Of a stretch of 64,000 bases of DNA, positions 16,439 to 24,977 are shown piece by piece (the stretch's first letter is position 1; each line of letters begins with the position of its first letter). Both the position numbers and the translations under genes were made by a program. This stretch comes from CAZWRV01 sp964636325 (GTDB lineage Bacteria > Verrucomicrobiota > Lentisphaeria > Victivallales > GWF2-50-93): NCBI GenBank assembly GCA_964636325.1, contig CAZWRV010000009.1:39987-103986 (forward strand), in the 5' to 3' direction. The notes under the pieces are model-generated. The model saw only the letters and a program-made list of their open reading frames with translations. It made no database searches and had not been told where the DNA came from.

Positions 16439-16714
16439 TTAAAAAGCCGGCTTTCCGGCCATGGAGGCGCGTGTCGCCTGGTATCCCGGCGGGGCATGCA
16501 GAAGGAACCAGGCTGCGAATTTCGCAGTGGCATTCCCAAGGGCGATGAAGCTGTCTATCTCGTGCTCCGATTCCACCGCGAACATAAGTCTGAATTTCTG
16601 CAGGAACCCGGCATAGTCCGGCATCAATTTGTCCATAACGGAATCATCGCCCTCATCAACCGGCACGTCCATCTCGTCCCTGATCTCGTTGACCATCTTC
16701 AAGGTTCTACTCAC
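16439..16714 (-). CDS. small acidic protein of unknown function
   Basis: 91 aa from GTG 16714, with GGGGAAGA just upstream. The composition is protein-like and acidic (EIRDEMDVPVDEGDDSVMDK, then YAGFLQKFRLMFAVESEHEI). I do not recognise it. It is upstream of hsdM on the same strand with a 127-bp gap that contains the palindrome, so it is probably a separate transcription unit. Confidence 0.45.
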   Translation of the reverse strand: MSRTLKMVNEIRDEMDVPVDEGDDSVMDKLMPDYAGFLQKFRLMFAVESEHEIDSFIALGNATAKFAAWFLLHAPPGYQATRASMAGKPAF

Positions 16715-17239
16715 TCTTCCCCGTCCACCCCGGGCGCGTTTCCAAGCTGCTTATCGTACCGGATGTGACCTTACAATAGGTGTCGCTGCCGTACGGCTGT
16801 CCATCCAGGCGCCTACACATGAATGCTCATCGTACCAGAGCTCCGACCTGCCCCACCGATCCGCAGGAAATCCTGCACATTGGAAAATCCGTCTGGTGGA
16901 AGACGAGAGCTTCTGGTATGGCCCAAACCTTCCTACCTCCTTTGATGCGGAAGTAGGTCTGGGCCTAATCCGCCGAATATCCGGCATATTAGCCTGTCCA
17001 ATAATTAAGAAGCAGATATGAAATACACTCCGGACGCCCTTTTCAACATTACGCGGGTGCATGCAGGAATATTTTCTAGACTGTCATATTAAGGAATTGC
17101 AATATTATTCGAATAAAAGCGCCCCAGCCGATGGCGTCGGCAGGTGAAAGCGCACTTTCAAGTAGTTATAACCCGGATGCCTGCATTATTTAGTTTTCCG
17201 TTGCTACCCTCCCTACCTCATGTTCTCCCTTCCATTTGA
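16715..17239. other. intergenic region, no gene recognised
   Basis: About 520 bp. Open frames here are short and have unlikely composition. The part from 17040 to 17190 is AT-rich and holds poorly defined promoter-like runs. I see no repeat of the window's other families. Confidence 0.5.
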
Positions 17240-17593
17240 TTATTCTCCAGCCAGCGCCCTGCGGCACTTGCGGACCTCCGCGTCCAGATGGCGCACGAGG
17301 CTGCAGAACTCCCGGGCGCTGCAGGTGCTGGCCTCCCAGGGCAGGCCGTTCACCGCCCCGATCCAGTAGTCCTTGATCACCGTCAGCGCGTCCATCTTGA
17401 TCTCGTCGTCCTCCATGTTCCATTCGACGGACCACGGCAGATGCAGCTTTTCGCAGACGCCGTTCGCGACGTCCTTGAAGCCGCACGGATCCCAGTTGGG
17501 GTGCCAGAAGCCGTTTCCGGCGGGACTTTCTCCCTCCTCCGCCAGATATTTGTCCACGGCGGCGAGTATTCTTTCGTCGGTCAGTTTTTTCAT
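17240..17593 (-). CDS. mobile-element protein of unknown function
   Basis: 117 aa from ATG 17593 with AAGGAAA upstream. It is a Trp-rich, acidic protein (EEGESPAGNGFWHPNWDPCG, then EKLHLPWSVEWNMEDDEIKM). I do not recognise the family. It follows the frameshifted small gene by 2 nt and precedes nothing on the same strand for some 500 bp, so the two probably form a small operon. Confidence 0.6.
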   Translation of the reverse strand: MKKLTDERILAAVDKYLAEEGESPAGNGFWHPNWDPCGFKDVANGVCEKLHLPWSVEWNMEDDEIKMDALTVIKDYWIGAVNGLPWEASTCSAREFCSLVRHLDAEVRKCRRALAGE

Positions 17594-17595
17594 GC

Positions 17596-17807
17596 TCAAT
17601 TTTCCTTGCTTTGTTCCTGCGGCGGACGCCCGACCTCCACGGCCTCATGAAACCGCATGGTTCCCCCGAGGCACGAGCTGTCCTTCCGCTTCGGCAGACC
17701 GCGCCGGGCCTCGACCCTGCCTCGCGGTTCTCCGCCTTCACGTAGTAGCAGCCGGCCATCGTCCATGTCACGGACACCCTGAACGTCTTCATCCTTTGCT
17801 TGCTCAT
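17596..17807 (-). pseudogene. small mobile-element gene broken by one frameshift
   Basis: ATG 17807 has a perfect AAGGAGG 7 nt upstream. The first frame reads MSKQRMKTFRVSVTWTMAG then CYYVKAENREA, a beta-rich start seen in small phage and plasmid proteins. After codon 30 or so, the sensible text continues in another frame (VEARRGLPKRKDSSCLGG, then FHEAVEVGRPPQEQ) to a stop at 17596, directly before the next start. One base missing near 17705-17718 explains it. It could be a sequencing error rather than decay. Confidence 0.55.
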
Positions 17808-17882
17808 GACGTATCCTCCTTACTGTTTGAATTGCTGAAAGCAGATGTTATTTTCTTATGAAACAATTACAGGAATTCAGCC

Positions 17883-18351
17883 GTGAAAAGCACTGTCTAC
17901 ATAGAAACCACAGTCATCAGCTACCTGACGGCAAGGCCTAGCAGGGATCTTGTTGTAGCGGGCCACCAGCAGACCCACCAAGGACTGGTGGGAGTGCGCC
18001 CTCCCCAAGCTGCACGGCTATATCTCGCCGTTCGTCGAGGACGAGATTTCCTCGGGGGATGCCGAAGCTGTGAGGCTGGAGGCCGCAAGGAAGCTCTCCG
18101 TGCTTGAAATCAAGCCCGAGGTCTGGACGCTAGCCGACATCTATTTCCGGGGTATCCGAATACCGGAAAAGGCGAGGACCGACTGCCTACACCTTGCAGT
18201 GGCGACAGTCCATGGCATGGACTATATTGTCTCATGGAACTGTTCGCAGATCGCCAACGGAAGGATAATTTCCAGGATTGACGAGATAAACAGGCTCCAC
18301 GGAATAGACACACCGGTGATATGCACACCGGAAGAGCTTATGGAGGTATGA
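17883..18351 (+). pseudogene. PIN-domain (VapC-like) toxin with a frameshift
   Basis: The N-terminus KSTVYIETTVISYLTARPSR has the first PIN acidic region. The text then shifts frame near 17973-17983 (an extra base within ACCCACC) and continues as KDWWECALPKLHGYISPFVE, followed by the conserved PIN end (KARTDCLHLAVATVHGMDYI, then SWNCSQIANG). PIN toxins are ribonucleases. The restored protein would be about 155 aa, normal for the family. It is followed by an intact antitoxin-like gene with GGAGG in the overlap region. Confidence 0.8.
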
Positions 18352-18352
18352 G

Positions 18353-18532
18353 ATGATAAGGGATCCGATAGTCGAAGAAGTCAGGAAGGCTAGGAAGGCG
18401 CTAGAGGAAAAGCTTGGCAACGACCCCGAGAAGATCTCCAGGCATTTCCTGGACGTGCAGAGAAGGATCCGCAAGTCCAGGCTCGTCAACCGCGTCCGTA
18501 AGCCCATCCCCTCCCTGTCCAAGGCAGGCTGA
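18353..18532 (+). CDS. antitoxin-like small protein paired with the PIN toxin
   Basis: 59 aa, short enough to be missed by length cut-offs. It starts at ATG 18353, 1 nt after the toxin stop, with GGAGG at 18342-18346. The sequence MIRDPIVEEVRKARKALEEK, then NDPEKISRHFLDVQRRI is the pattern of small helical antitoxins that accompany PIN toxins. With the toxin broken by a frameshift, the antitoxin may be a relic or may still silence a related toxin elsewhere. Confidence 0.7.
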   Translation: MIRDPIVEEVRKARKALEEKLGNDPEKISRHFLDVQRRIRKSRLVNRVRKPIPSLSKAG

Positions 18533-18600
18533 CTCCATGGCACCGTGAATGCCGAAACCATGGAGCATAAGCGTTTCTTTCATCTGCCAAGCCTGACTAG

Positions 18601-19281
18601 TCACGCCGCCCGCTTCACCGCCCTGACCGAGTTGGCCAGTACGTCGAAGTAGGCCTCCGTGAACCGCAGCTCCTTCGCCGACAGCAGTGCATACAGCGCG
18701 TTGAGCATCAGGCTCGCGGCCATCATGTTCGCCATGAGGAGCTGCGGCGCGGAGACGACCTCATCGTCGCAGCCGATCTCGTCGGGACGCCTGTCAGTCG
18801 GTTCCGCGATCACCGGGTGGAACTTCGTGATCGGCGGCGACAGCACGCGTCCGGCCTTCCGCCGATATATCTGCACGTTGCCGTCCGAGTAGTCGTTCCC
18901 GCCGGATATCAACGCCACGTCCCTGAGCTTCAGGCAGTGCTCCTGCACGAGGCTCCGCGTCGCGTGGTTGTCCACCGCGAGCAGGACGACGCTTCCGCTT
19001 ACCAGGATCTCCCTGATGTTCGCAGGCGTGACATAACTTGTGACGGTCGCTATCTCCAGCATAGGGAACATGGCCTTGAGCCTTCCGGCCCAGACATCGG
19101 CCTTGTGCCTGCCGGAGTCCGACGCTGTGACGCGCTGGCGCTCCGCGTTCTTCATCTCGTAGCGGTCGCCGTCGACCAGGACGAGACTACTGACCGCACC
19201 AGAAAACGCCATATATCTTGCCAACGGTTCGGCCAGCGCCCCACCGATGCCGCCAAGTCCGATCAACACCACCCTATCCAT
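18601..19281 (-). CDS. ThiF/E1-like adenylating protein
   Basis: 226 aa from ATG 19281 (GGAGG 6 nt upstream), inside the end of the JAMM gene. The nucleotide-binding loop GLGGIGG is at residues 8-14, the acidic ribose-binding motif is LVDGDRYE at 35-42, then NAERQR at 45-50 and AVDN at 102-105; these are the E1/ThiF/MoeB adenylation hallmarks. No CxxC zinc pairs are present. E1-like proteins activate a ubiquitin-like or sulfur-carrier C-terminus. Coupled to a JAMM protease (19-nt overlap), it resembles mobile-element Ubl-like operons. Confidence 0.85.
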   Translation of the reverse strand: MDRVVLIGLGGIGGALAEPLARYMAFSGAVSSLVLVDGDRYEMKNAERQRVTASDSGRHKADVWAGRLKAMFPMLEIATVTSYVTPANIREILVSGSVVLLAVDNHATRSLVQEHCLKLRDVALISGGNDYSDGNVQIYRRKAGRVLSPPITKFHPVIAEPTDRRPDEIGCDDEVVSAPQLLMANMMAASLMLNALYALLSAKELRFTEAYFDVLANSVRAVKRAA

Positions 19282-20111
19282 CGTGAACCTCCTTCCATGA
19301 TTGGTTCGTCCATTCCGGATCTGCTGCCGCAATACCGGCATTCCATGTCACCGTCGATCTCATCGATGTCGCCGAGATCCTCGCCGCACTGCGGGCACAG
19401 CCAGGATGGGGGCGGTTCGGATTTCTTTCCCTTATTTGGCGCGAGCCTGCTCCCGCGCATGCCGAACTCGAACGAGTCGTCGAAGCCGTCCATGGCCCTG
19501 ACTACCTTCGCCATCCAGGGATGCTGCTTCGGCGCTTCAGCCTTGGAGTCGAGCCCCTCGATGATGTCCTCCGGCCTGAACTCGAAGAGCCTGCCGTTCG
19601 CGTAGACGCCCGCGGCTATCTGCGGCACGGGCATCGCGATCCTGCCGAGCACGATGTGGACGCCGTCGAAGTCGGTGACATCCCTGTGGTCAGTGCCCGA
19701 GAAGGACGCGCCCATGGAACCATGGCTGTGTATCGTGCCCGCCAGTCCCCGGCACTCCTTAGCGTCGACTTCGTAGTCGAGGTGCGCGGGGCTGACCTTC
19801 TGGGCCGGAGCAACAACGCCCCACTTCCCGTCCCTCAGCGTTAGCATGGCTATAGCCTCCGAGCCGTATGCGTCGTGGACTGCGCAGAAGAACTCCAGCG
19901 CCTCCTCGATGACGGCATACGGAATCTTCGGCGCAAGCCACACCGCCTTCTCCTCGACCGCCTCAAGCTCCGGCGCCGACGGCACTCTGACCGTGCACTC
20001 GAAAAGCCTGTTGGCCTTCCGCAGGTAGAAGCCGTCCCTACCTATGATGTGGCATGGCGGTTCCGGAACGGGCTCACCCGCCTTTATGATCGGTATCTGT
20101 CGAGTAGACAT
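19263..20111 (-). CDS. JAMM (JAB/MPN) metalloprotease with C-terminal zinc ribbon
   Basis: 282 aa, start at ATG 20111 with AGGAG upstream. The JAMM motif is complete: H128, H130, S138 and D141 in the text IHSHGSMGASFSGTD. The C-terminal tail has a Cys4 zinc ribbon (C239, C242, C258, C261). JAMM enzymes remove ubiquitin-like proteins or trim their tails. The N-terminal 55 residues look like a separate beta segment. The gene is directly upstream of, and overlaps, the E1-like gene, so both are likely made together. Confidence 0.87.
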   Translation of the reverse strand: MSTRQIPIIKAGEPVPEPPCHIIGRDGFYLRKANRLFECTVRVPSAPELEAVEEKAVWLAPKIPYAVIEEALEFFCAVHDAYGSEAIAMLTLRDGKWGVVAPAQKVSPAHLDYEVDAKECRGLAGTIHSHGSMGASFSGTDHRDVTDFDGVHIVLGRIAMPVPQIAAGVYANGRLFEFRPEDIIEGLDSKAEAPKQHPWMAKVVRAMDGFDDSFEFGMRGSRLAPNKGKKSEPPPSWLCPQCGEDLGDIDEIDGDMECRYCGSRSGMDEPIMEGGSRWIGWC

Positions 20112-20193
20112 TTAATATTCTCCTCTTTTTAGATTTAGTTTGTATTCCCTGTTGTCTCCGCCCTTTCGGTCAGCGGAGTGTCACAATATCAAA

Positions 20194-20256
20194 TCATGAG
20201 AGGAAAATATAATACCCCTCACAGAACCCGCCGTACGGATTTCCCGCAACGGGCTC
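20194..20256 (-). ncRNA. group II intron domains V and VI (3' end of intron)
   Basis: On the minus strand, 20256-20224 has the domain V form: GAGCCCGTTGCGGGAAATCC then GTACGGCGGGTTC, with the outer stem, the internal bulge and the GAAA loop. It is followed by a domain VI-like stem (GAGGGG paired with CCTCTC, 20220-20198) with an unpaired A just after it. It lies 6 nt after the reverse transcriptase stop, as usual in bacterial introns. No 5' intron end (GUGYG, domain I) can be recognised upstream, so the intron is 5'-truncated. Confidence 0.72.
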
Positions 20257-20262
20257 TTCGTC

Positions 20263-21339
20263 CTAGCTCACCATGACACGCGGCGAAGTATAAAAGCTGT
20301 GCTTGATCTCCGGCTTGGGCAGCGGGTATCTGCTCAGATACCTGTTGAACTTCGCCCAGCTCATCCGCTTCTTCTGGCTTCGCCTGTTCAGCCAATATTT
20401 CGCCAGCCTTGTAGCGGTCTTGCAAAACTCCGCCACGTGACGCAGGTTCTCGCTGACCCCGTAATACTGGATATGGCCTCGCAGCTTGGCTCGGAGCGTC
20501 TTCCACCAGTCCTTTGTCTCGATCCGGTTTCTGACCGACTTCAGCCAGCTGTTCATTCCCTTGCATTTCGCGGTGAACTTCTTCCGGCTGGTCTTGCGTC
20601 CGACCTTGAAGTTGCCGCGCCTTGACTTCGCGCAGAAATGCGTGAAACCCAGAAAGTCGAATGTGTTTGGGGGACGGCCCTGCCTGTCGGCGTTCTCGCC
20701 CTCGAAGCGTCCGAAGCTGATCGCCCGGCTATTCGCCGGATGGATTTCCAGCCCGAACTTCTTGAACCTGTTTTTCAAGGCTTCCTCGATGCGCCGTGCG
20801 TCTTCCTCGTATCTCACCGCGCAGACGAAGTCGTCCGCGTAGCGTATGAGTTCGCAGTATCCGTCCATGTGCTTCTTCACCGTCTCCTCAAACCACAAGT
20901 CCAGCACATAGTGAAGGAATATGTTCGACAGGAGCGGGCTGATTATGCTTCCCTGCGGCGTTCCGCATTCCGTGCGTATCAGCCTGCCGTCGTCCACGTA
21001 GCCCGCCTTCAGAAACCTCTCCAGAAGCTCCAGCATCGCCGAGTCCCTTATCCTTATGCGGATGAAGTCCATGAGCTTGTCATGCGGGACGTTGTCGAAG
21101 AAATCTTTAATATCTGCTTTAAGGATCACGCGCCTGCCGACATGTGCGGCAGCGTTGGTCGCCGTCGAGCGGCCCCTGGCGAATCCGTGCGCATATGGGC
21201 TCTGGCGGATGCCTCTTGATCCGAGCCAGCGCAGGATCCGCCGCTGCCTGGCCTTCAGCTCCGGCACCGGCTCGTGGATGACCCGCAGCGTGCCTTCGCG
21301 CTTGGGGATGCGGTGTTAGAGGTAGTAGGACATGTCCAT
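20263..21339 (-). pseudogene. group II intron reverse transcriptase/maturase with early nonsense codon
   Basis: A strong site (AAGGAGG) precedes ATG 21339, but codon 8 is TAA (21316-21318). After it the same frame continues RIPKREGTLRVIHEPVPELK and stays open to 20263. The RT catalytic motif YADD is at residues 143-146 counted from GTG 21267, and the X/thumb region ends with RYPLPKPEIKHSFYTSP. The C-terminal part looks complete and domains V/VI follow. Translation might restart at GTG 21267, giving 334 aa without the extreme N-terminus. 21340-21555 holds nothing I recognise. Confidence 0.8.
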
Positions 21340-21555
21340 AAGTGCCTCCTTTTCAGGCTGTAATGGATAAACTGTCTCCAGTATATTATACCGCATTTTT
21401 GAGGGGATTTTATGATGGAAGGGGTGGAGGTGGAAAAGTCCGCCTTTTCGTGGGTGAATTTATGGCCGGGTGGAGGAATGTGCAGGTTATGTTGATCTCA
21501 AAATCCGGCAGATTCGCCGGTCAGCGCATATCCGACCGTTCGGACGGCTGGAAAG

Positions 21556-22239
21556 TCAGCGGATCAACACGATGTTCTCAATCCAAGCGATGGCTTCGAC
21601 GACGTTTCCGAAAGATTTGAATGCTTCCGGAAAATTTCCAATTCCCACCGCCAACGGGATGCATCCTGCATCTGAAGCCGCCCTGATCCCATGAGCCGAG
21701 TCTTCCAGAGCCGCACACTCATATGATTGCAGGCCAAGGAGGGCAGAGGCCTTGAGATACGCTTCCGGATCGGGCTTGGGGCGTGCGACATCATCAAGAG
21801 CGATAAAATCTTCGAAAAACGAATCCAACCCCCCGCTTCGAAGCATGAAAAACGCTTCGGCTTTAGAGCTTGAAGTCGCTATGGTGAAGGGGACGCCCCT
21901 CACTTTGAGGCGCCAAAGAGAATCCTTCAAGTCGTCCACGCATATTTTCCCGGCGGCTACCGTCCTATGAAAGATTTCACGCTTCAAAGCTATGAGTTCC
22001 CGGACACACGCTGCGCACGGCGATGCGGCAAGCATTTCGGCGATTCTGGAGTCTGACATTCCGACTATGTCCTGTGGGAATGTGGCAGGGGGCTTTATGT
22101 TGAACGACTTTGCTGCCTCGAGCCAGGCGGAGCAATGAATCGGTTCGGAATCGATAAGTACTCCATCCAAATCGAATATTACTCCGGCCACTCTTGATAT
22201 GTCCGGTTTTCGTTCTGCCTTAAAATCGATATCTCCCAT
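21556..22239 (-). CDS. HAD-superfamily phosphatase/beta-phosphoglucomutase-like
   Basis: 227 aa. Motif I DLDGVLIDSEP near residues 23-33 has both catalytic Asp residues; the TSSSKAEA region gives motif II and KPDPEAYL plus ALEDSAHGI give motifs III/IV. This is the beta-phosphoglucomutase/sugar-phosphatase subgroup with a small helical cap. It is the last gene of the nine-gene operon that starts at 37065, so it probably handles a sugar phosphate from the same pathway. Substrate not determinable. Confidence 0.88.
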   Translation of the reverse strand: MGDIDFKAERKPDISRVAGVIFDLDGVLIDSEPIHCSAWLEAAKSFNIKPPATFPQDIVGMSDSRIAEMLAASPCAACVRELIALKREIFHRTVAAGKICVDDLKDSLWRLKVRGVPFTIATSSSKAEAFFMLRSGGLDSFFEDFIALDDVARPKPDPEAYLKASALLGLQSYECAALEDSAHGIRAASDAGCIPLAVGIGNFPEAFKSFGNVVEAIAWIENIVLIR

Positions 22240-22262
22240 CAGACCTGTCCAAAATAAGGCGG

Positions 22263-23423
22263 TTACATGTTGGGAAGCTCTCCCTTTGATCCGGCGCTTA
22301 CGTCGAATTCCGCCTTCACGGATTCTCCGCAGGCGATCCGCACATGCAGCTTTGCGTCCGGATCCGCTTCGTAAAAAGCCGGCAGTCTGATAGGAGCAAG
22401 CTTCCGCGTGTCAATAGTCAGTTCGGCGACATTGACAGATTTGATGCGGAGAAGCTTGTCATCGATCGAGACGTCAATGTTTGCGAGGCGGTCGGAGCTG
22501 TGCATTTTGACGGCCAACCAGTAGAACGACTTATTTTCATCCGTCGTGATGGAAAGCGACGAGTAGTTCCGGACTGCGGCCCCGCCTTCGCGGATATTCT
22601 GGTATATTTCCAGCTGATCGCATATCCATGAGGCCGGCATGTTCGGCCCGCTGTGCGGGGAGCCTACGAGCCATTTCACGTCCGGCTGGAACGGGTTGAT
22701 TTGCTTCAATCTGGCATGCAAGGACTTAGTGTGTTCGACAGGCACGAGGGGATCGGCAGTGCCATGCCATAGTATGACCGGCAAATAGTTCAGGTTCGAG
22801 ACGAATGAAACGGGCGAGCGTCGGACATATTCGAAGGCTCCGCCATCTCCGGAGACCGGGCCGCACTCCTTTTCTATGTTTGCCCTTATCCCAGCCGGCA
22901 CTTCACTGTGCCATTTGGCAAGATCGGTGATCGGCTGACCCGCGACTACGGCGGCGAAGACGTCCGGATATTTGGCTGCGCAAAGCAGGGCCTGCATTCC
23001 TCCCATGGAACGACCGGTTATGTATATCCTCGTAGCATCAACCTTGTATTTGCTCCTCATGTATTCGATGCAGTCAATTATGTCATGCTGCGATTCGAGC
23101 GCTCCGAGCGCTGTTTTTCCGTCCGTCCGGTGTCCGTGCTGGTCAGGGCACGCCAGGAGCCATCCACGCCTCTCTGATTCGGCATAGTAGCCCAGGGATT
23201 TTGCCGTGAAACGGTCGCCAGTCATGTAGTGGGCGACGATCAGGAGCGGTTTAGGGGAATCGCCTGCGGCCTCCGGGACAAATGCGACCGCCTTCTGTTC
23301 GCTTCCGTCGTAGCTGCTTTTAAATGCGAACTCCAGCTCCCCGGCGCATGCGCTGATGGCGTATGCGCCCATTCCTGCGGCTACGATCATCCATCTCATA
23401 CGTTTCATGGTTGCTAATCCCAC
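22263..23423 (-). CDS. secreted alpha/beta-hydrolase (esterase/prolyl-oligopeptidase-like)
   Basis: 386 aa from GTG 23423 with AAAGGAG 9 nt upstream; ATG 23408 is an alternative. A signal peptide lies at about 6-28 (WMIVAAGMGAYAISACAG). The nucleophile elbow GRSMGG is near residue 142, the acid is probably in HGTADPLVP and the His in SPHSGPN. The C-terminal 100 residues form a beta-sandwich-like extension. This architecture is common among carbohydrate esterases and feruloyl-esterase-like enzymes in the phylum. Neighbours are GH2-like proteins and a ceramidase-like protein. Confidence 0.8.
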   Translation of the reverse strand: MGLATMKRMRWMIVAAGMGAYAISACAGELEFAFKSSYDGSEQKAVAFVPEAAGDSPKPLLIVAHYMTGDRFTAKSLGYYAESERRGWLLACPDQHGHRTDGKTALGALESQHDIIDCIEYMRSKYKVDATRIYITGRSMGGMQALLCAAKYPDVFAAVVAGQPITDLAKWHSEVPAGIRANIEKECGPVSGDGGAFEYVRRSPVSFVSNLNYLPVILWHGTADPLVPVEHTKSLHARLKQINPFQPDVKWLVGSPHSGPNMPASWICDQLEIYQNIREGGAAVRNYSSLSITTDENKSFYWLAVKMHSSDRLANIDVSIDDKLLRIKSVNVAELTIDTRKLAPIRLPAFYEADPDAKLHVRIACGESVKAEFDVSAGSKGELPNM

Positions 23424-23447
23424 TTTGCGCGGCTCCTTTGAACAAGA

Positions 23448-24923
23448 TCAGCCACCTTGGGGATTTTGCCCAGGGCTGCTGCTCCACAAATCTTTGATTA
23501 TTCTGAGCGTTTCTTCTACGATCATATCGCCGGCCTCCGGCCCCACTTGGTTGCAGAACATGCATGCGCTGTAGCTTTCGCCCTGCTGGGCCAGGCGTGT
23601 CGGCAGATAAGTCCCTTTGCCGACGTGCTGAACCACGAAGGTTTGCAGCGCGGGGCTTCTGGCCTGTATCCTGATGCCGAAATCGGTGAAGAGTTCGAAG
23701 GAGTTGGTGGCGAAGGCGATGTCGCCGAGTCTTAGCACATGAAGCTCCATTTCGTAGCCGCCCAAGGAATCATGTTTTTCGTAACGATCAATGATGGCCT
23801 GGCATCTTTTCTTTCTCGCGTAAATCACAGACTCCGATCCAAGATAGTCTCCAGGGATGGGGGTCATGCCTTCAAGCTGCTTCAGCCAGCCCTTCACCTT
23901 CAGATATTCCTGTTCAGATATCTTTCTGCGTGGAAGCTGCATTTTCCTGACCACATGGGCCATTTCAACGGAGCTGTGAAGATCCTTCGACGCCCAGGAC
24001 AAGGTCTCATCGAATGCCGCGCTTATCCTTTCCGCGATGGCCTGCCGGGATGAAATGCCTCTCAGTTCCAGCATCCGCTGACACGCCTTTTTGTTGAACA
24101 TCAGATGGGGGGATAGGTTTCCTGCCGCAGAACATTGTGGTAGTACGAAGAGGTTTTCACCGTGCCTCTTTCTGATTTCAGTCCTGGTCTCGTGCCAGAA
24201 GTCCGCGGATATTTCATTCAGGCTTTCGGTCTCCTGTGCGGGACATGCGACGTTCACCACCGCTCCGGAGAGCCTCTTGTTTTCGTCGAAGGCGAAGAGG
24301 AAGTGCGCGGAATGATCCGCATAGCCCTCTATGCAGTCGAATTTGTCGTCGGATGTGTCTCCATACATCCGTGCGTTCCTCTCCGTCTTCATTCCGGGGA
24401 TTTCCTTGAAGTCAGGCCTTTTTGAGAGGTCGTCGAAGTATATGGCTCTTCTGCCGTGCCCGATTGGAGCGTATCCAATTCCCCATCCGAGGTATCCCGG
24501 CTTCCTTTTTCTCCAGCTTTCCTCGGCTGCCTCGGCGATGCGTCCGGCGAAAAACGCCAAATACTCCGCCTGCGTCATCGCGCCTTCAGGCACATAGTGC
24601 CATCCGTCGAGCCTGTGATCCGGAGCGGTGTGCGTATGAGTCGCGTTAAGGATCAGGTTCTCGGGGGGGAAATCTGGAAGCCTCTCTTTCAGCCTTTCCC
24701 TGCTGAGTCTGTAAAGTTCGTCAGCTATGGACACGGTGTCGCAGGCAACCCATATGAAGGAACTGCGGACATCCTCCCTGTCGTCCGACAGCGCCAGCGA
24801 AGTGACGATGACAGGATCCCTGACCTTATCCGTTATTCTCATGTGGAATTGTCCGCAGAGGTTCACCGGCCTGTCCGGCGTGACATCCCTGCTTGCCCAA
24901 CCGATCATGATTTTAGATGACAT
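23448..24923 (-). CDS. neutral/alkaline ceramidase-like protein
   Basis: 491 aa from ATG 24923 with AGGAG 8 nt upstream. The N-terminus IMIGWASRDVTPDRPVNLCG and the later ILNATHTHTAPD are signatures of the neutral ceramidase N-terminal domain, with the zinc-binding His pair in HTHTAPD. A signal peptide is not obvious. In this phylum such proteins are abundant in polysaccharide loci, so true ceramide hydrolysis is doubtful; it may be an amidase or esterase on another substrate. Confidence 0.75.
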   Translation of the reverse strand: MSSKIMIGWASRDVTPDRPVNLCGQFHMRITDKVRDPVIVTSLALSDDREDVRSSFIWVACDTVSIADELYRLSRERLKERLPDFPPENLILNATHTHTAPDHRLDGWHYVPEGAMTQAEYLAFFAGRIAEAAEESWRKRKPGYLGWGIGYAPIGHGRRAIYFDDLSKRPDFKEIPGMKTERNARMYGDTSDDKFDCIEGYADHSAHFLFAFDENKRLSGAVVNVACPAQETESLNEISADFWHETRTEIRKRHGENLFVLPQCSAAGNLSPHLMFNKKACQRMLELRGISSRQAIAERISAAFDETLSWASKDLHSSVEMAHVVRKMQLPRRKISEQEYLKVKGWLKQLEGMTPIPGDYLGSESVIYARKKRCQAIIDRYEKHDSLGGYEMELHVLRLGDIAFATNSFELFTDFGIRIQARSPALQTFVVQHVGKGTYLPTRLAQQGESYSACMFCNQVGPEAGDMIVEETLRIIKDLWSSSPGQNPQGG

Positions 24924-24977
24924 CAACACGTCTCCTGTTGGCTTTGATTCTGAGCGTCCTATCCGGGTAGTGTGAAA

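Noticed and set aside
16751..17062. 103-codon minus-strand frame upstream of the small acidic gene
   Set aside because: No ribosome site, no family pattern and irregular composition; treated as intergenic.
18601..20111. Naming the ThiF/JAMM pair as CBASS Cap2/Cap3 or PRTRC
   Set aside because: No cGAS-like nucleotidyltransferase, no E2 domain fused to E1 and no other PRTRC genes are visible; only the generic pair is supported.
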